This document shows positions 8,307 through 18,900 of a stretch of 56,376 bases of DNA, one piece after another; the stretch's first letter is position 1; every line of letters starts with the position of its first letter. Made by a program: the position numbers and the translations under genes. A model generated the notes under the pieces. The model ran no database searches. It had not been told where the DNA came from and saw only the letters and a program-made list of their open reading frames with translations. This DNA is from Paludibaculum sp. GTDB lineage: Bacteria; Acidobacteriota; Terriglobia; Bryobacterales; Bryobacteraceae. The stretch is from the NCBI GenBank assembly GCA_029973955.1, contig JARKQJ010000192.1, positions 1 through 56,376 on the forward strand, read 5' to 3'.

Positions 8307-9664
8307 CAGAGGATGTAGCGGCTGAGGTCCTGATCCTGGACGATCTCGGCGAGTTGCTTGCGAACATAGGCGGCGTCGATGCGCACCTTCTTTTTCTTGA
8401 GGTCGGGGCCTTCGAAGCTGATCTCTTCGAGGACCTTTTCGAGGATGGTGTGGAGGCGGCGGGCGCCGATGTTCTCGCTGGATTCGTTGACCTGGGTGGC
8501 GAAGCGGGCCATCTCGGCGATGGAGTCGTCACCGAATTCGAGCTGGATGCCTTCGGTTTCGAGCAGCGCGGCGTACTGTTTGATGAGGGCGTTGCGGGGC
8601 TCAGTGAGGATGCGGACGAAGTCCTCCTCAGAGAGCGATTTGAGTTCGACGCGGATGGGGAAGCGGCCCTGCAGTTCGGGGATGAGGTCAGAGGGCTTGG
8701 CGACGTGGAAGGCGCCGGCGGCGATAAAGAGGATGTGGTCTGTACGGACGAAGCCGTAGCGGGTGTTGACGGTGGTGCCTTCGACGATGGGGAGGATGTC
8801 GCGCTGGACGCCTTCGCGGGAGACGTCGGGGCCGAGGCCGCCTTCGCGGCCGGCGATCTTATCGACTTCATCGAGGAAGAGGATGCCGTTGCGCTCGACG
8901 CGCTCAATGGCGGTGCGGGTCACCTGCTCCATGTCGACGAGCTTGTTCTCTTCTTCCTGGATGAGGTATTCGAAGGCCTCGGAGACGCGCATTTTACGGC
9001 GCGTGGTGCGGCCGCCGAGCAACTGGGGGAGGAACTCGCGGAGGCTGATGTCCATCTCCTCGTTGCCGGTGTTGGTAAAGACTTCGAAGGAGGGCGCGCG
9101 GTCCTTTACCTCGATTTCGATCACTTTGTCGTCGAGGCGGCCGGCGCGGAGCTTTTCGCGGAGCTTTTCGCGGCTGCGGTCAGCGGACTCGCTGGCTTCG
9201 GGGGGAGGGGGAAGCAGGGCGTCGAGCAGGCGCTCCTCGGCCTGGTCTTCGGCACGGTCGGCGACCTCGTCGAGCTTCTGATTGCGGACCATGTCGATGG
9301 CGGTTTCGACGAGGTCGCGGATCATGGATTCGACATCGCGGCCGACGTAGCCGACCTCAGTGAACTTGCTGGCTTCGACCTTGAGGAAGGGTGAGTTAGA
9401 GAGCTTGGCGAGGCGGCGGGCGAGCTCGGTTTTGCCGACGCCGGTGGGGCCCATCATGAGGATGTTCTTGGGCATCACCTCGTCGGCCATCTCCTGGTCG
9501 AGCTTCTGGCGGCGGATGCGGTTGCGAAGGGCGATGGCGATGGAGCGCTTGGCGTCGGCCTGGCCGATGACGTACTTGTCGAGCTCGGCGACGATCTGAC
9601 GCGGGGCGAGTTCGTCGAGCAAGGGTTCGTCGCGGTTGGCGTCTCCTGGAAGGTAGATGACCAT
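8306..9664 (-). CDS. hslU: ATP-dependent protease ATPase subunit HslU
   Basis: AAA+ unfoldase that feeds proteins to the HslV peptidase in the cytosol. Residues 72-79 form the Walker A motif GPTGVGKT, and Walker B is in [11 protein letters not shown]. The I-domain insertion lies between them. The C-terminus ends LSRYIL, matching the HslU tail that docks into HslV and activates it. Length (452 aa) is normal. It follows hslV with a 2-bp gap and overlaps the lipoprotein start by one base. The protein begins [19 protein letters not shown], with the family's LTPRQIV-like segment appearing as LAPRQIV. Confidence 0.97.
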   Translation of the reverse strand: MVIYLPGDANRDEPLLDELAPRQIVAELDKYVIGQADAKRSIAIALRNRIRRQKLDQEMADEVMPKNILMMGPTGVGKTELARRLAKLSNSPFLKVEASKFTEVGYVGRDVESMIRDLVETAIDMVRNQKLDEVADRAEDQAEERLLDALLPPPPEASESADRSREKLREKLRAGRLDDKVIEIEVKDRAPSFEVFTNTGNEEMDISLREFLPQLLGGRTTRRKMRVSEAFEYLIQEEENKLVDMEQVTRTAIERVERNGILFLDEVDKIAGREGGLGPDVSREGVQRDILPIVEGTTVNTRYGFVRTDHILFIAAGAFHVAKPSDLIPELQGRFPIRVELKSLSEEDFVRILTEPRNALIKQYAALLETEGIQLEFGDDSIAEMARFATQVNESSENIGARRLHTILEKVLEEISFEGPDLKKKKVRIDAAYVRKQLAEIVQDQDLSRYIL

Positions 9665-9666
9665 GC

Positions 9667-10212
9667 TCAGCCGAGCTCCTGGATCTGGAAGTTGTGGTTG
9701 GTGAAGACGCAGGTGTCGGCGGCGATGGCCATGGAGCGCTCCACGACTTCCCGCGCGGAGAGGGCAGTGTTTTCAAGGAGGGCGCGGGCCGCGGCCTGGG
9801 CGAAGCCGCCGCCGCTGCCGATGGAGGCGCTGTCGCCGTCGGGTTCGATGACGTCACCGGTACCGCTGAGGATGTAGGTGTTCTTGAGGTCGGCGACGAG
9901 GAGCAGGGCCTCGAGATGGCGCAGGACTTTGTCGGTGCGCCAGTCTTTGGCGAGTTCGACGACGCTGCGGGGCAGGTTGCCTCCGTGCTGCTCGAGCTTC
10001 GATTCGAAGCGGGCAAAGAGGGAGAAGGCGTCGGCGGTGGAACCTGCGAAACCAGCGAGAATCTTGTCCTTATGAAGGCGGCGGAGTTTGTTGGCGTGGG
10101 CCTTGAGAACCTCGCTGCCAAGCGTCACCTGGCCGTCACCGGCCATGACAACTTTGCCGGCGCGGCGGACTACCAGGATCGTGGTGCCGTGGATCCTTTG
10201 CTTCTGTGGCAT
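9667..10212 (-). CDS. hslV: ATP-dependent protease peptidase subunit HslV
   Basis: Proteasome-like threonine peptidase of the HslVU complex. The catalytic N-terminal Thr after processing would be T10 in [10 protein letters not shown], so a nine-residue propeptide is predicted. The core shows [22 protein letters not shown] and [16 protein letters not shown], all typical of the family. Length (181 aa) is normal. ATG 10212 is preceded by GGAAGGG at good spacing. Upstream on the minus strand, TACAAT (10244-10239) could be a -10 element, but I see no matching -35. It is first in an operon with hslU and the lipoprotein and is divergent from the proC-like gene. Confidence 0.97.
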   Translation of the reverse strand: MPQKQRIHGTTILVVRRAGKVVMAGDGQVTLGSEVLKAHANKLRRLHKDKILAGFAGSTADAFSLFARFESKLEQHGGNLPRSVVELAKDWRTDKVLRHLEALLLVADLKNTYILSGTGDVIEPDGDSASIGSGGGFAQAAARALLENTALSAREVVERSMAIAADTCVFTNHNFQIQELG

Positions 10213-10257
10213 GAATCCCTTCCAGTGTAACGCGGCGGATTGTACTACTCTGTTCGC

Positions 10258-11064
10258 ATGGCTATCGGGTTCATTGGAACAGGACGAATGGGTTCGATGC
10301 TGGTGCGCGCGTTACTGGGCGCGGACCGAAGGTTGGACGAGGACGTCTGGGCGAGCAACCGGAGTCCGGAGAAGCTGGAAGACCTGTCGATCCATCACCA
10401 CCGGTTACGGACCGGCGAGACCTTGGAACTGGCGCAGGAGTGCAAGACGCTGTTCCTATGCGTGCGGCCGGAGGATACGGCGGAGGCGCTGGAAGAGATC
10501 AAGTCGGCGTTGACGGCGGAGCACCTGCTGGCGCTGATCACGAACGTGGTGGAGTTGGACCAACTGGCGGCGGCTGTGCCGTGCCGGACGGCGAAGGTGA
10601 TTCCGTCGTTCGCACAGTTTGTACGGCGTGGCGTGAGTTTGCTGATCCCCGGGCCGCGGTCGACGAAGGACGACATTGAGCGGCTGCGCGACCTGCTGGA
10701 GCGTGTGTCGCACGTGTATGAGATCGAGGAAAGCCAGAGCCGCGCGGCGACAAACGTAGTGAGCTGCGGACCGGGCTTCCTGGCGCGCTTCTGCGCGGGC
10801 TGGGCGGAGGCGGCGCACCAGATGCAGCCGGACATTCCGATTGACGATTGGGAGTTTCTGGTGTGGGAGACGGTGCGGGCGGTGGCGGAGTTGCCGCGCG
10901 CGGGCGTGGCGGAGAAGGAGATCCTGGAAGAGGTGAGTACGCCGGGCGGCATGACCTATGAGGGCCTGCAGGCCATGGATCAGGTGCTGCCGCAGATGTG
11001 GACAGAGGTGATGCGGCGCACAGCCGAGCGGGAGAAGGTGCTGCGGGAGGCGATCCGGCTTTAG
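10258..11064 (+). CDS. Pyrroline-5-carboxylate reductase family protein
   Basis: NAD(P)-dependent reductase of the ProC family, which makes proline from 1-pyrroline-5-carboxylate. The N-terminal Rossmann motif GFIGTGRMG is at residues 4-12. The end of the protein carries the family signature region ([16 protein letters not shown]), comparable with SPGGTT in ProC. The sequence is divergent from textbook ProC, so a ComER-like or other P5CR-family role is possible. ATG 10258 (MAIGFIG) is chosen because the Rossmann strand starts right after it; the frame can be extended by six residues to GTG 10240 without added homology. No Shine-Dalgarno is visible. It converges with the exchanger gene, overlapping it by 4 bp. 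Confidence 0.75.
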   Translation: MAIGFIGTGRMGSMLVRALLGADRRLDEDVWASNRSPEKLEDLSIHHHRLRTGETLELAQECKTLFLCVRPEDTAEALEEIKSALTAEHLLALITNVVELDQLAAAVPCRTAKVIPSFAQFVRRGVSLLIPGPRSTKDDIERLRDLLERVSHVYEIEESQSRAATNVVSCGPGFLARFCAGWAEAAHQMQPDIPIDDWEFLVWETVRAVAELPRAGVAEKEILEEVSTPGGMTYEGLQAMDQVLPQMWTEVMRRTAEREKVLREAIRL

Positions 11065-12305
11065 CGCTTCGGGCGGACGTGGGTCCGCCAGTGTTCGGCA
11101 AAGAGGGTGAAAGCGACCGGCACGCGGCGGCCGAGGAGGATGCGGGCAACCTCCACGCCGAACCAGATGAAGTAGATGACGGTGACGCCTTCGTGGCAGT
11201 GGCCGGCGATGTCGCCGATGAGGGTTCCATCGGGTTTAATGGGCGAGAGAAGGAACTGGCCGAACCAGAGGCCGAAGAGGGCGCCGGCTTCCCACCAGAC
11301 GAGCTCCATATTCACCAGGAAGATCATGCCGACGAGGGACTGGCCGATGGTCATGAGGATCTCGAGTTCCTGGTGGGAATCGAAGTGGATGGCGGAAGGC
11401 GCGCCGACGCTGACGCTGAAGACGATGGGGAGCATGGCGGCGAGCAAGGTCCACTGATTGATGTTGGAGCTGACCATGTTCATGAGCGCCATGGGAGCTC
11501 GGTCGATGGTGCGGGCCCAGTGGAAGGCAGAGACCTTTTCGGGGAACTCGCTGACAAAGGGCGCCACCCACTGGATGAAGACGAAGCTGGGGACGCCGAG
11601 AATGGCGGAGAGAGCGAAGAGACTGCCGAGGAAGGGTTCGGCGGCGAAGTAGATCAGAGCGCCTCCGCCTACGAAGAGGGCGACGATCCAGAAGTTGCGC
11701 CAGAAGGGGGTGGAGCGGACGATGCTGCGCGGGATGCGATCCAGGTCGTCGATGCCTTCATGTTCCTGGGGCGGCATCCTGGAGAGGATCAGCAGGTAGG
11801 CGACATAGATGGCAATGAGGGCGGCGGCGTCGATGAGGCCGAGTGAGCCCTTGGCCCAGACGAGCAGCATATAGACCAGCGGGACGAGCAGGCCGATGAC
11901 TTCGATGCAGTGCTCCTCGGCCAGTTTGATGGTCTGCAGGGGCTTGCCATACTTGCGGCGGTAGAAGAAGGCCGCGACGGCGTAGATCATGGGCCAGCCA
12001 AGGCCGGTGAGCAGGCGGAGCGCGCCGGTGAGGTTGGCGACGAGGTAGGGGGTCTGCTGCTTCCAGGCGAGCACGGCTTCGACGGCGAACTCCGGCAGAG
12101 TCTGAAGCCAGGCGAGGATGGCGAGGGCGAAGCCCTGGGCGATGAAGAACTGGGCGGATTCGGCGGCCCAGGCGATGAGCATCGCGGCGCCCAGGATGGC
12201 GGGTGTAGCCCAAATGGCGGTCTCAGGCCCGACGCGCGCGATCTCGAGAGTTGCCAGCAGGGCGAAGGCGGTAGCGGGGTAGACGACTCTGGTCCGGCTA
12301 TTCAA
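11061..12305 (-). CDS. Na+/Ca2+-exchanger-like integral membrane protein
   Basis: Inner-membrane cation antiporter candidate (414 aa) with about ten hydrophobic segments. Two inverted repeats can be made out: the first around LAWLQTLPEFAVEAVLAW, which resembles the alpha-1 GTSLPE motif, and the second around WVAPFVSEFPEKVSAF with the following polar SSNINQWT. Both keep the Pro-Glu pair expected to bind cation. The Gly-Thr-Ser part of the first motif is altered, so ion specificity is uncertain. The start is TTG 12305, preceded by GAGG at 7-8 nt spacing and overlapping the end of nadB by 8 bp, so it is probably translationally coupled to nadB. No metabolic link to NAD synthesis is obvious. Confidence 0.75.
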   Translation of the reverse strand: MNSRTRVVYPATAFALLATLEIARVGPETAIWATPAILGAAMLIAWAAESAQFFIAQGFALAILAWLQTLPEFAVEAVLAWKQQTPYLVANLTGALRLLTGLGWPMIYAVAAFFYRRKYGKPLQTIKLAEEHCIEVIGLLVPLVYMLLVWAKGSLGLIDAAALIAIYVAYLLILSRMPPQEHEGIDDLDRIPRSIVRSTPFWRNFWIVALFVGGGALIYFAAEPFLGSLFALSAILGVPSFVFIQWVAPFVSEFPEKVSAFHWARTIDRAPMALMNMVSSNINQWTLLAAMLPIVFSVSVGAPSAIHFDSHQELEILMTIGQSLVGMIFLVNMELVWWEAGALFGLWFGQFLLSPIKPDGTLIGDIAGHCHEGVTVIYFIWFGVEVARILLGRRVPVAFTLFAEHWRTHVRPKR

Positions 12306-13827
12306 AACGAACCTCAGGGCGGGATCGGCTAATCATGGAGTGCTTCTGGAAGGCCTGCAAAATCTTAGGATAGTCGATTCGGCGGTGAGCCCCGCGGCTT
12401 TCCTCGCGAGCCAGGCCGCAGCGGGCGATCAATTCCACGACGGTCCTGGTGGCTGCGCACTCCAGGCCGGCGCGATCCATCGGGCCGGCGGAGGGGGAAT
12501 GGAGGGCCGAGAGGCGCTGGATGGCTTCGCGAAGGCCGTCGCCGCCGCGGACAATGCCGCAGAGGTCGCTGGCGAGGTGGCGAATCGAGACGATATCGGC
12601 GGCCAGCGCCGGGTTGGGCGGATTTTCAAAGGAAGCGGCGGGGGAGTGGGCCAGCGAAACCATGTCCAGGCCGGCGCGCCGGCCGAAGACGACGCCTTCG
12701 AGCAGCGAATTGGATGCGAGGCGGTTGGCGCCGTGCACGCCAGTGCAGGCGACTTCACCGGCGGCCCAGAGTCCTTCAAGCGATGTACGGCCGTGGAGAT
12801 CGGTCCAGACACCGCCCATGGCATAGTGCGCCGCGGGGCCGACGGGCGCGGGACTGAGATCGAGATCGATGCCGTGGGAGAGACAGGTGGAGTGGATTCT
12901 GGGGAAGCGCCTGCGGACAAAGTCCCCGCGGCCGGAGAGATCGAGCAGGACATGGGAGGAGCCGTCGCGCCGCATCTGTTCGACAATGGCGCGGGCCACG
13001 ACGTCGCGCGGCGCGAGTTCGGCCATGGGATGAAGACCAGCCATGAAGCGCTCACCGTGAATGCTGAGCAGTTTGGCGCCCTCGCCGCGGAGCGCCTCAG
13101 AGAGCAGGAAACTGGGCACGCCTGGCAGGCGCAGGGCCGTCGGGTGGAACTGGACGAATTCGAGATCGCTGATGACGGCGCCGGCTCGCCAGGCCATGGC
13201 CACGCCATCGCCTGTGGCGACGTCCGGATTGGTGGTGGAAGCGAAAACGCGGCCGAGTCCGCCGGTGGCGAGCAGCACGGCGCGCGAGAGGATCGGGATC
13301 AAGGTGCCTGACTTTTCGTCGAGGGCGAGCGCACCGACGACACGCCCGTCGTGCATGAGGAGATCGGCCACGGCGGAGAAGCCCTGGAAAGTGACGTTGG
13401 GGCAGGCTGCGGCGACGTGATAGAGAGCGCGGGAGATCTCCTTGCCGGTGGAGTCGCCGTGGGAGTGGAGCACGCGGTGGCGAGAATGAGCGCCTTCGCG
13501 GGCGAAGTCGAGCTTGCCGTTGACGCGGTCGAAATCGGCGCCCCAGGAGATCAGCTCTTCGATGGCTGGGGGGCCTTCGGAGACGAGGGTGTGTACGGCG
13601 GCAGGGTTGCAGAGCCCGTCCCCGGCGACGAGGGTGTCGGACTCATGCAGTTTGACGTCGTCTTCATCGCTGAGCGCCACCGCAATGCCGCCCTGGGCGT
13701 ATTCCGACGAGGATTCATGCAGGCTATCTTTCGCCACTACGAGGACCCGCCCAGCGTTTGCCAGTTCGATGGCGGCCCGTAAGCCGGCGACGCCCGCGCC
13801 TATGACGACATAGTCTGTCCGCAGCAC
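12298..13827 (-). CDS. nadB: L-aspartate oxidase
   Basis: FAD enzyme that oxidises L-aspartate to iminoaspartate, the first step of de novo NAD synthesis. The FAD-binding motif VIGAGVAGLRAA is at the N-terminus, followed by SSEYAQGGIAVAL. Further on are HSHGDSTGKEI, the substrate-loop HPTAL, an MGGVWTDLHGRTSLEGLWAAGE segment and the HGANRLASNSLLE motif. Length is about 509 aa, normal for NadB. The start is uncertain: GTG 13827 gives a natural N-terminus (MLRTDYVVIGAG) and leaves 41 bp to the divergent aroB. GTG 13851 and TTG 13860 are alternatives that would nearly abut aroB. nadA and nadC are not in the window. Confidence 0.95.
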   Translation of the reverse strand: MLRTDYVVIGAGVAGLRAAIELANAGRVLVVAKDSLHESSSEYAQGGIAVALSDEDDVKLHESDTLVAGDGLCNPAAVHTLVSEGPPAIEELISWGADFDRVNGKLDFAREGAHSRHRVLHSHGDSTGKEISRALYHVAAACPNVTFQGFSAVADLLMHDGRVVGALALDEKSGTLIPILSRAVLLATGGLGRVFASTTNPDVATGDGVAMAWRAGAVISDLEFVQFHPTALRLPGVPSFLLSEALRGEGAKLLSIHGERFMAGLHPMAELAPRDVVARAIVEQMRRDGSSHVLLDLSGRGDFVRRRFPRIHSTCLSHGIDLDLSPAPVGPAAHYAMGGVWTDLHGRTSLEGLWAAGEVACTGVHGANRLASNSLLEGVVFGRRAGLDMVSLAHSPAASFENPPNPALAADIVSIRHLASDLCGIVRGGDGLREAIQRLSALHSPSAGPMDRAGLECAATRTVVELIARCGLAREESRGAHRRIDYPKILQAFQKHSMISRSRPEVRFE

Positions 13828-13868
13828 TTGGGAGATCGCTTTGATACCCACATGGTACAACGAAGATT

Positions 13869-14942
13869 ATGCCTGCCTATGCCGTCACAACGGCGGCACA
13901 ACGCTATGAAGCCATTGTGGAACGAGGTGTGCTCAGCCGCCTGGCGCAGTTTATCCCGCCAAAACGTGGAAAGATCTTTGTGGTTTGCACCGCGGACGTT
14001 TGGGGACTGCACGGGGCCGTGATCGAGACGGCACTGGCTGGACGCAACTGGCAGCGAATCACCTTCGCCGGCGGCGAGGAGCGTAAGCGGATGGCGGCGG
14101 TGGAGGAGTTCGCCGAGCAGATGGTGGAAGGAGGCGGCGACCGTTCCAGCCTGGTGGTGGCTTTCGGCGGCGGCATTGTCAACGACCTGGGCGGCTTCCT
14201 GGCGGCGGTGTTCATGCGCGGCGTGCCGGTGATCCAGATTCCCACCACGCTGCTGGCGCAGGTGGACGCGGCCGTGGGTGGCAAGACGGGCGCCAACCTG
14301 GTGAGCGGGAAGAACCTGGTGGGCGCGTTTCATCAGCCGCTGGCCGTGTTGACCGATCCGGGCGTGCTGGATTCACTGCCCGAGCGCGAGTATCGCGCGG
14401 GGCTCTTTGAAGTGATCAAGCACGGCATCATCCGCTCCGAGTCGCTGTACCGGCTGATGCGGAACGAGCGCGAACGCGTGCTGGCGCGAGAGGCGGGCGC
14501 GGTGGACACGATGGTGTCGGAGAGCGTGCGAATCAAGAGTGAAGTGGTCTCCGCCGACGAGCGCGAAGGGGGCCTGCGGCGTATTCTCAACTTCGGGCAC
14601 ACGGTGGGGCATGCATTTGAAGCCGAGACGAAGTACGCGCGCTTCCTGCATGGCGAGGCGGTAGGGTTGGGCATGATCGCCGCGCTGCATCTTTCCAGGT
14701 TGACCGGACGGATTTCGGAAGCGTTGTGCGGAGAGATGGAACAGGTGGTGCGGAGCTATGGGCCATTCCCCTCGCTGGAAGGGATCCAGGCGGACAACCT
14801 GATGGCCCGGCTCGTGAAGGACAAGAAGACGATTCAAGGCTCAGTGCACTTCGTGCTCGCGACGGGCGTGGGGTCCACCGACGTGGTCTCCGGCATCGAC
14901 GAAGCCGTTGTGCGGCAGGCCGTGGACGCCAGTCTGCGATGA
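13869..14942 (+). CDS. aroB: 3-dehydroquinate synthase
   Basis: Second enzyme of the shikimate pathway, converting DAHP to 3-dehydroquinate with NAD+ and a divalent metal. NAD-binding GGGIVNDLGGFLAA and PTTLLAQVDAAVGGKTG are clear. The metal site is complete: an early Glu in the KHGII region, His in GHTVGHAFE and His in HGEAVGLG. Length (357 aa) is normal. ATG 13869 follows TACAAC by 7 nt and lacks a strong ribosome-binding site, so a leaderless transcript is possible. It overlaps the downstream methyltransferase start by 4 bp (ATGA), which suggests a two-gene operon supplying chorismate-derived quinone synthesis. Confidence 0.96.
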   Translation: MPAYAVTTAAQRYEAIVERGVLSRLAQFIPPKRGKIFVVCTADVWGLHGAVIETALAGRNWQRITFAGGEERKRMAAVEEFAEQMVEGGGDRSSLVVAFGGGIVNDLGGFLAAVFMRGVPVIQIPTTLLAQVDAAVGGKTGANLVSGKNLVGAFHQPLAVLTDPGVLDSLPEREYRAGLFEVIKHGIIRSESLYRLMRNERERVLAREAGAVDTMVSESVRIKSEVVSADEREGGLRRILNFGHTVGHAFEAETKYARFLHGEAVGLGMIAALHLSRLTGRISEALCGEMEQVVRSYGPFPSLEGIQADNLMARLVKDKKTIQGSVHFVLATGVGSTDVVSGIDEAVVRQAVDASLR

Positions 14943-15688
14943 CGCCGGGCAAGGGCACGACACCGCGGGGAGCGGCCAACGAGCGCCAGGCGGCGGAATA
15001 CGTCCGTGGCATGTTTGGACGCGTAGCCGGCCGCTATGACCTGCTGAACCATCTGCTGTCGTTTCAGATCGACCGCTACTGGCGCGCAAGAACGGTGGCG
15101 CAGACGGAGGAGGTTCTCCGGCGGCCGGACGCGCTGGCGATGGACCTGTGCTGCGGCACGGGAGATCTGCTGCTGGCGCTGCGGGCGGCAGCGCATACGC
15201 AGGCCCGTGTGCTGGGCGGCGACTTCTGCCATCCGATGCTCGCGGAGGCGCAAAAGAAGGCGGCGCAAAGGCGCGTGGAAACACCGCTGCTCGAGTGCGA
15301 CGCCCTGAACCTGCCTTTCGCCGACAGGTCACTGGACCTGATCACGGTGGCTTTCGGGTTCCGCAATTTCACGAACTACCGCGGCGGTCTGCAGGAGTTG
15401 AATCGCGTGCTGAAGCCGGGCGGGATACTGGCGATTCTCGAGTTTTCCACGCCGCCCAACCCGCTGTTCCGCGCACTCTACCGCTTCTACTCCATGCGCA
15501 TCCTGCCGGCGATTGGCGGAATGGTGTCCGGCGACAGCGACGCCTACAAGTACCTGCCGGAATCCGTGCGAAAGTTCCCCGGCGCTGAAGCGCTGGCGGC
15601 GGAGATGGCAGACGCCGGCTTCATTCGGGTCCGCTTCACGCGGCTCACGTTTGGGGTTGTGGCTTTGCACATCGGCGAGGCGGAATGA
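14939..15688 (+). CDS. ubiE: Demethylmenaquinone/ubiquinone methyltransferase
   Basis: SAM-dependent C-methyltransferase for the last step of menaquinone synthesis (also called MenG), or the matching ubiquinone step. Motif I is DLCCGTGDLLLAL, followed by the acidic GGDFCHPML and the post-I segment ALNLPFADRSLDLITVAFGFRNF, a UbiE/COQ5 signature. A second signature is RVLKPGGILAILEFSTP. Length (249 aa) is normal. ATG 14939 was chosen over in-frame upstream codons because those lie inside aroB. The ATGA overlap with aroB suggests coupling. In Acidobacteriota the quinone is usually menaquinone, so the MenG role is more likely; that is inference. Confidence 0.93.
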   Translation: MTPGKGTTPRGAANERQAAEYVRGMFGRVAGRYDLLNHLLSFQIDRYWRARTVAQTEEVLRRPDALAMDLCCGTGDLLLALRAAAHTQARVLGGDFCHPMLAEAQKKAAQRRVETPLLECDALNLPFADRSLDLITVAFGFRNFTNYRGGLQELNRVLKPGGILAILEFSTPPNPLFRALYRFYSMRILPAIGGMVSGDSDAYKYLPESVRKFPGAEALAAEMADAGFIRVRFTRLTFGVVALHIGEAE

Positions 15689-15988
15689 CTATCCGGCGAG
15701 AGCAGTGTCGATCGTCTGCTCAAGTTCAGCCTGAGTGAGAGTGGTGCTGATAAAGAGTTCCTGGCGCGCTCCGGCGGACAGCGCGATGGCCTTCCAACCG
15801 TTCTGAACCGGCACGGTGATGCGGATCTTCACGGGGCCGCGCGCGTCGCGCACCTGGCGGATGACCCCAGGGATGATGGAGCGGATCTCATCGCGCTGCA
15901 GCATGCGTTCCAGCACGGGGCGCAGACCGTCGATGATGCTGTGCTCCACTTTCAGCCGGTTCTGATTCGCTCGCAGCCGCATTTTCAC
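15689..15988 (-). CDS. Small conserved protein, possibly DUF2103-like
   Basis: Basic 99-residue protein. It has an N-terminal LKVEHSIIDGLRPVLERM segment and a central IIPGVIRQVRDARGP, and ends in a helix-rich tail. The pattern recalls small conserved bacterial proteins annotated DUF2103, but I hold that at low confidence. The start is GTG 15988, which overlaps the TamB-like stop codon (GTGA); ATG 15982 two codons later is an alternative. Position as the last gene of the BamA/SurA/TamB operon suggests co-expression with envelope assembly, but no signal peptide or membrane helix is visible, so it is probably cytosolic. Confidence 0.65.
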   Translation of the reverse strand: MKMRLRANQNRLKVEHSIIDGLRPVLERMLQRDEIRSIIPGVIRQVRDARGPVKIRITVPVQNGWKAIALSAGARQELFISTTLTQAELEQTIDTALAG

Positions 15989-18900
15989 TTGAAGCGCCTC
16001 CGGAAGAGGAAGTCGACGGCGAAGGAGCCGTTTTCATCCTTGATGGCGATGAGAGACCATTGCCGGCTCATGTCCCATTCCACCCGCACCACCTGCTGCT
16101 TGGAGCTGTTGAGGCTGGTGATGTAGGTGAGCGTGATGTCGCGCGAGATGGACTGCTCGATGGAAAGGCGGGCCTGGGGCAGGTTGTCCACGCCGACGGC
16201 GTTGGGATCGATGCGAATCCGGCTGGCGCCGAAGAATCGCTCCGTGCGGCTGTTCAGGCCGGCGCTCAAGGCGGTGCCGAGAAGCGTATTGGAGGCGGCG
16301 GAGTTCTCCATGACGGTCTGACTGCGGATGCTGTCGGAAGTGGTGGCGGTCCGGCTACTGGAGGCCGGCGCGCGGCCCACCGTGAGCAGGGCCAGGATTT
16401 CAGAAGACTGCAGCGGCGGCTCAGACCGGTAGGTGACGTTCAGGCGGCTCAGCGGACCGTTGACGTTGAGATAGACGGTGATGCCGCGTACGCGGGTCTC
16501 CAGGTCCAGATCCACTTGCGGTTGAACGACCGCGGTGTTGTAGAAGAGCACCTCGCCGCGGGAGATGGTGTAGCTGTTGCCGAAGAAGTTCACCTGGCCC
16601 TGGTTGGCCTTGATGCTGCCGAGCAGTACGGGCTTGGCGGGACTGCCGCGCAGGCGCAGGTCGGCGTGCGTCTGCAGATCGGAGGTGTAGTTGCTGATGA
16701 GCACGGCGTCTGGCGTCGAGCGCACGCGCACGTCGAACTGGAGATTGCGCAGGAACTCGTTCTGCAGGGCCGCGGAAGAGATTGGGTTGCCGGTGTTGCC
16801 GACGGTGCTGGCCAGGTCTCCGGAGACGACGAAGCCGCTGCGTTTGATGGTGATGGTACCGGAGAGAAGGCTGCGGGCGGCGGAACCGGTGAGGGCAAGC
16901 TCGCTATCAAGAGTGGTACTGACGCCTTCCGGATATCGCACGCGCACATTGGTGGTGTTCATCTGCAAACGGTAAGCCAGGTCGCCGTTCGTGTAGCTGG
17001 CAAAGCCGGTGAAGCTGAACTGTCCGCCGCCCATCACGCCATCGAGTTTCACGATGTTGGCGCGGTTCTTCTCGAAGAAGATGGAGCCATTCACCTTCTC
17101 AATGCCGTACGCGACGTCTTCCAGGTAGAATGCGGCGTTGCTGATGGTCATCCTGCCGCTCAACTGCGGATCGGCGGAAGGACCACGAAGAGACGCGGTG
17201 ACCTGGGCGGAGCCCGATGCTGTCAATTGCCGGTAGAACGAACCGAGCACTGCCAGGTTTGCCTTGCCCAATACGTCGAAGGCCCAGGGCGAGCGTGTGC
17301 CGGTGAGATAGGCGCCGGTCAACTGAAGGTCCGTCTCCAGCGCGGTGAAGCGAGCTGAGCGCACGCGGATGGCGGTGGGGTCCATGGTGAACACCAGCGG
17401 TCCGCTGTTCCGGAGAACGAGTTCGTTGGTGTCCACCTGAGACTCCGGAAGCTCGAGCTGCCGGGGCCGAACCTGGAACTGGCGGATAGTGGCTTCGGCG
17501 TTGAGTTTCTTGGGTTCGCGCAAGGGGCCGTGCCATTTCAGCTCCCCATCCAGGAAGCCGCGTACCGGCCAAGGGTCGCCGGCCGAACTCATCAATGCCC
17601 GGATCTGGCTGAAGGTAAGCCGCGGCACGCGGATGGTTCCTTCTGATTCGTAGTTCCCTTTCAATTCCACGCTGCCGTTGAGCGCGGCCAGGCCTTGCGG
17701 CATGGCCAGGCTGGCGGAAACCACCGCCACGCCGCCCTTGGTTTCCACTGAGGCTTTGGCCGCACCCATCTGATTGTCGCCAACTCGCAGGGCGGGCGAC
17801 TGGAGTGACGCCTGCACGGACTTCAAGTCCAATTCACCATTGGACGCCGAAACCTCGCCCGAGATGTCGCCCGACAGGACTGAGTCCAACGGCAGGTCAG
17901 GAACCTTCGCCCATTGCCAATCCTGGAGCGATAAGCCCGACAGCGCGGCATTCCAGGAGAGCGTGCCGTTCTTGAAATCGCCGGATGGATGCTTCCAGTC
18001 GCCGTGGACCTCCAGCCGCGTCTGCGCCTGGCCCAGCGTGACCTGCCAGGACCCGGTCTTCGACAGGGACGCATCGCCGGTCAGCTTCTGGATCGCTTCC
18101 GGGCCGAGGCGGGCGTTGTGCAATTCAGAGTGGGCCGATCCAAACGGCTCACCGAGAGTGCCCGAGAGGTTCACGGAGAGATCCAGGCGGCCGCTGGTTT
18201 CCATGGGCGCTTTAAACAGCCGGCAGAGATTCCCGAAGTCTCCATTCTGCAATTCAAGTTTGGCCGAGAATGGACTTTCCAGCTCCGCGTCCCAATCCTG
18301 CAGTCCCAGCGAGAGTTCGCCCGAAACGCGCACGGATTCGCGGCGCGCCTTGACGTCCCGCAGTTCCAACCGGCTGCTGTTGATGCGGAAGGTGGAGTCC
18401 ACCTGGTTGAAATTGCTGTCGTCCAAGGACAAGTTGGAGACAGAGACGCGGCCATCCACCTGCAGCGCATCCAGCGGACCGGCGACGACGGCATCGACAC
18501 GCGCCACGCCGTTGGAGAGTGCAACAGGCAGTTTGAAGTCCGCCCGGCGCATCAACACCCCGATGATCGGTTCGATGCCTTCCAAGCCTGTGGCGAAGAG
18601 CGCGGCCTCCATCCTCTGGCCCAATACTCCCTGGAAATTCACGCGCGCCGAACTGGCGGCAAGAAAAGATGGCGCAAACTCGATGCAGGCGCAATCCTGC
18701 CGCCAGACGGCATCCAGACTGCCATTGAGCGGCAGTTGGCCTTCCGCCGGCGCTACCTCCTGCCGGACGGCCAGCACGGCGTGCTGGAGGCCACCCGCAC
18801 TCACTTCACCCGAAAACCGCAGGCCGCCGGAGAAGACGCCATTCCAATCGTAGGGCTCGTTGATCCAAAGTCCTTGCAGCATGGCAAGAGGCACATCGGA

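Noticed and set aside
16060..17358. Plus-strand open frame inside the TamB-like gene
   Set aside because: No domain character; antisense of a clear TamB-like coding frame.
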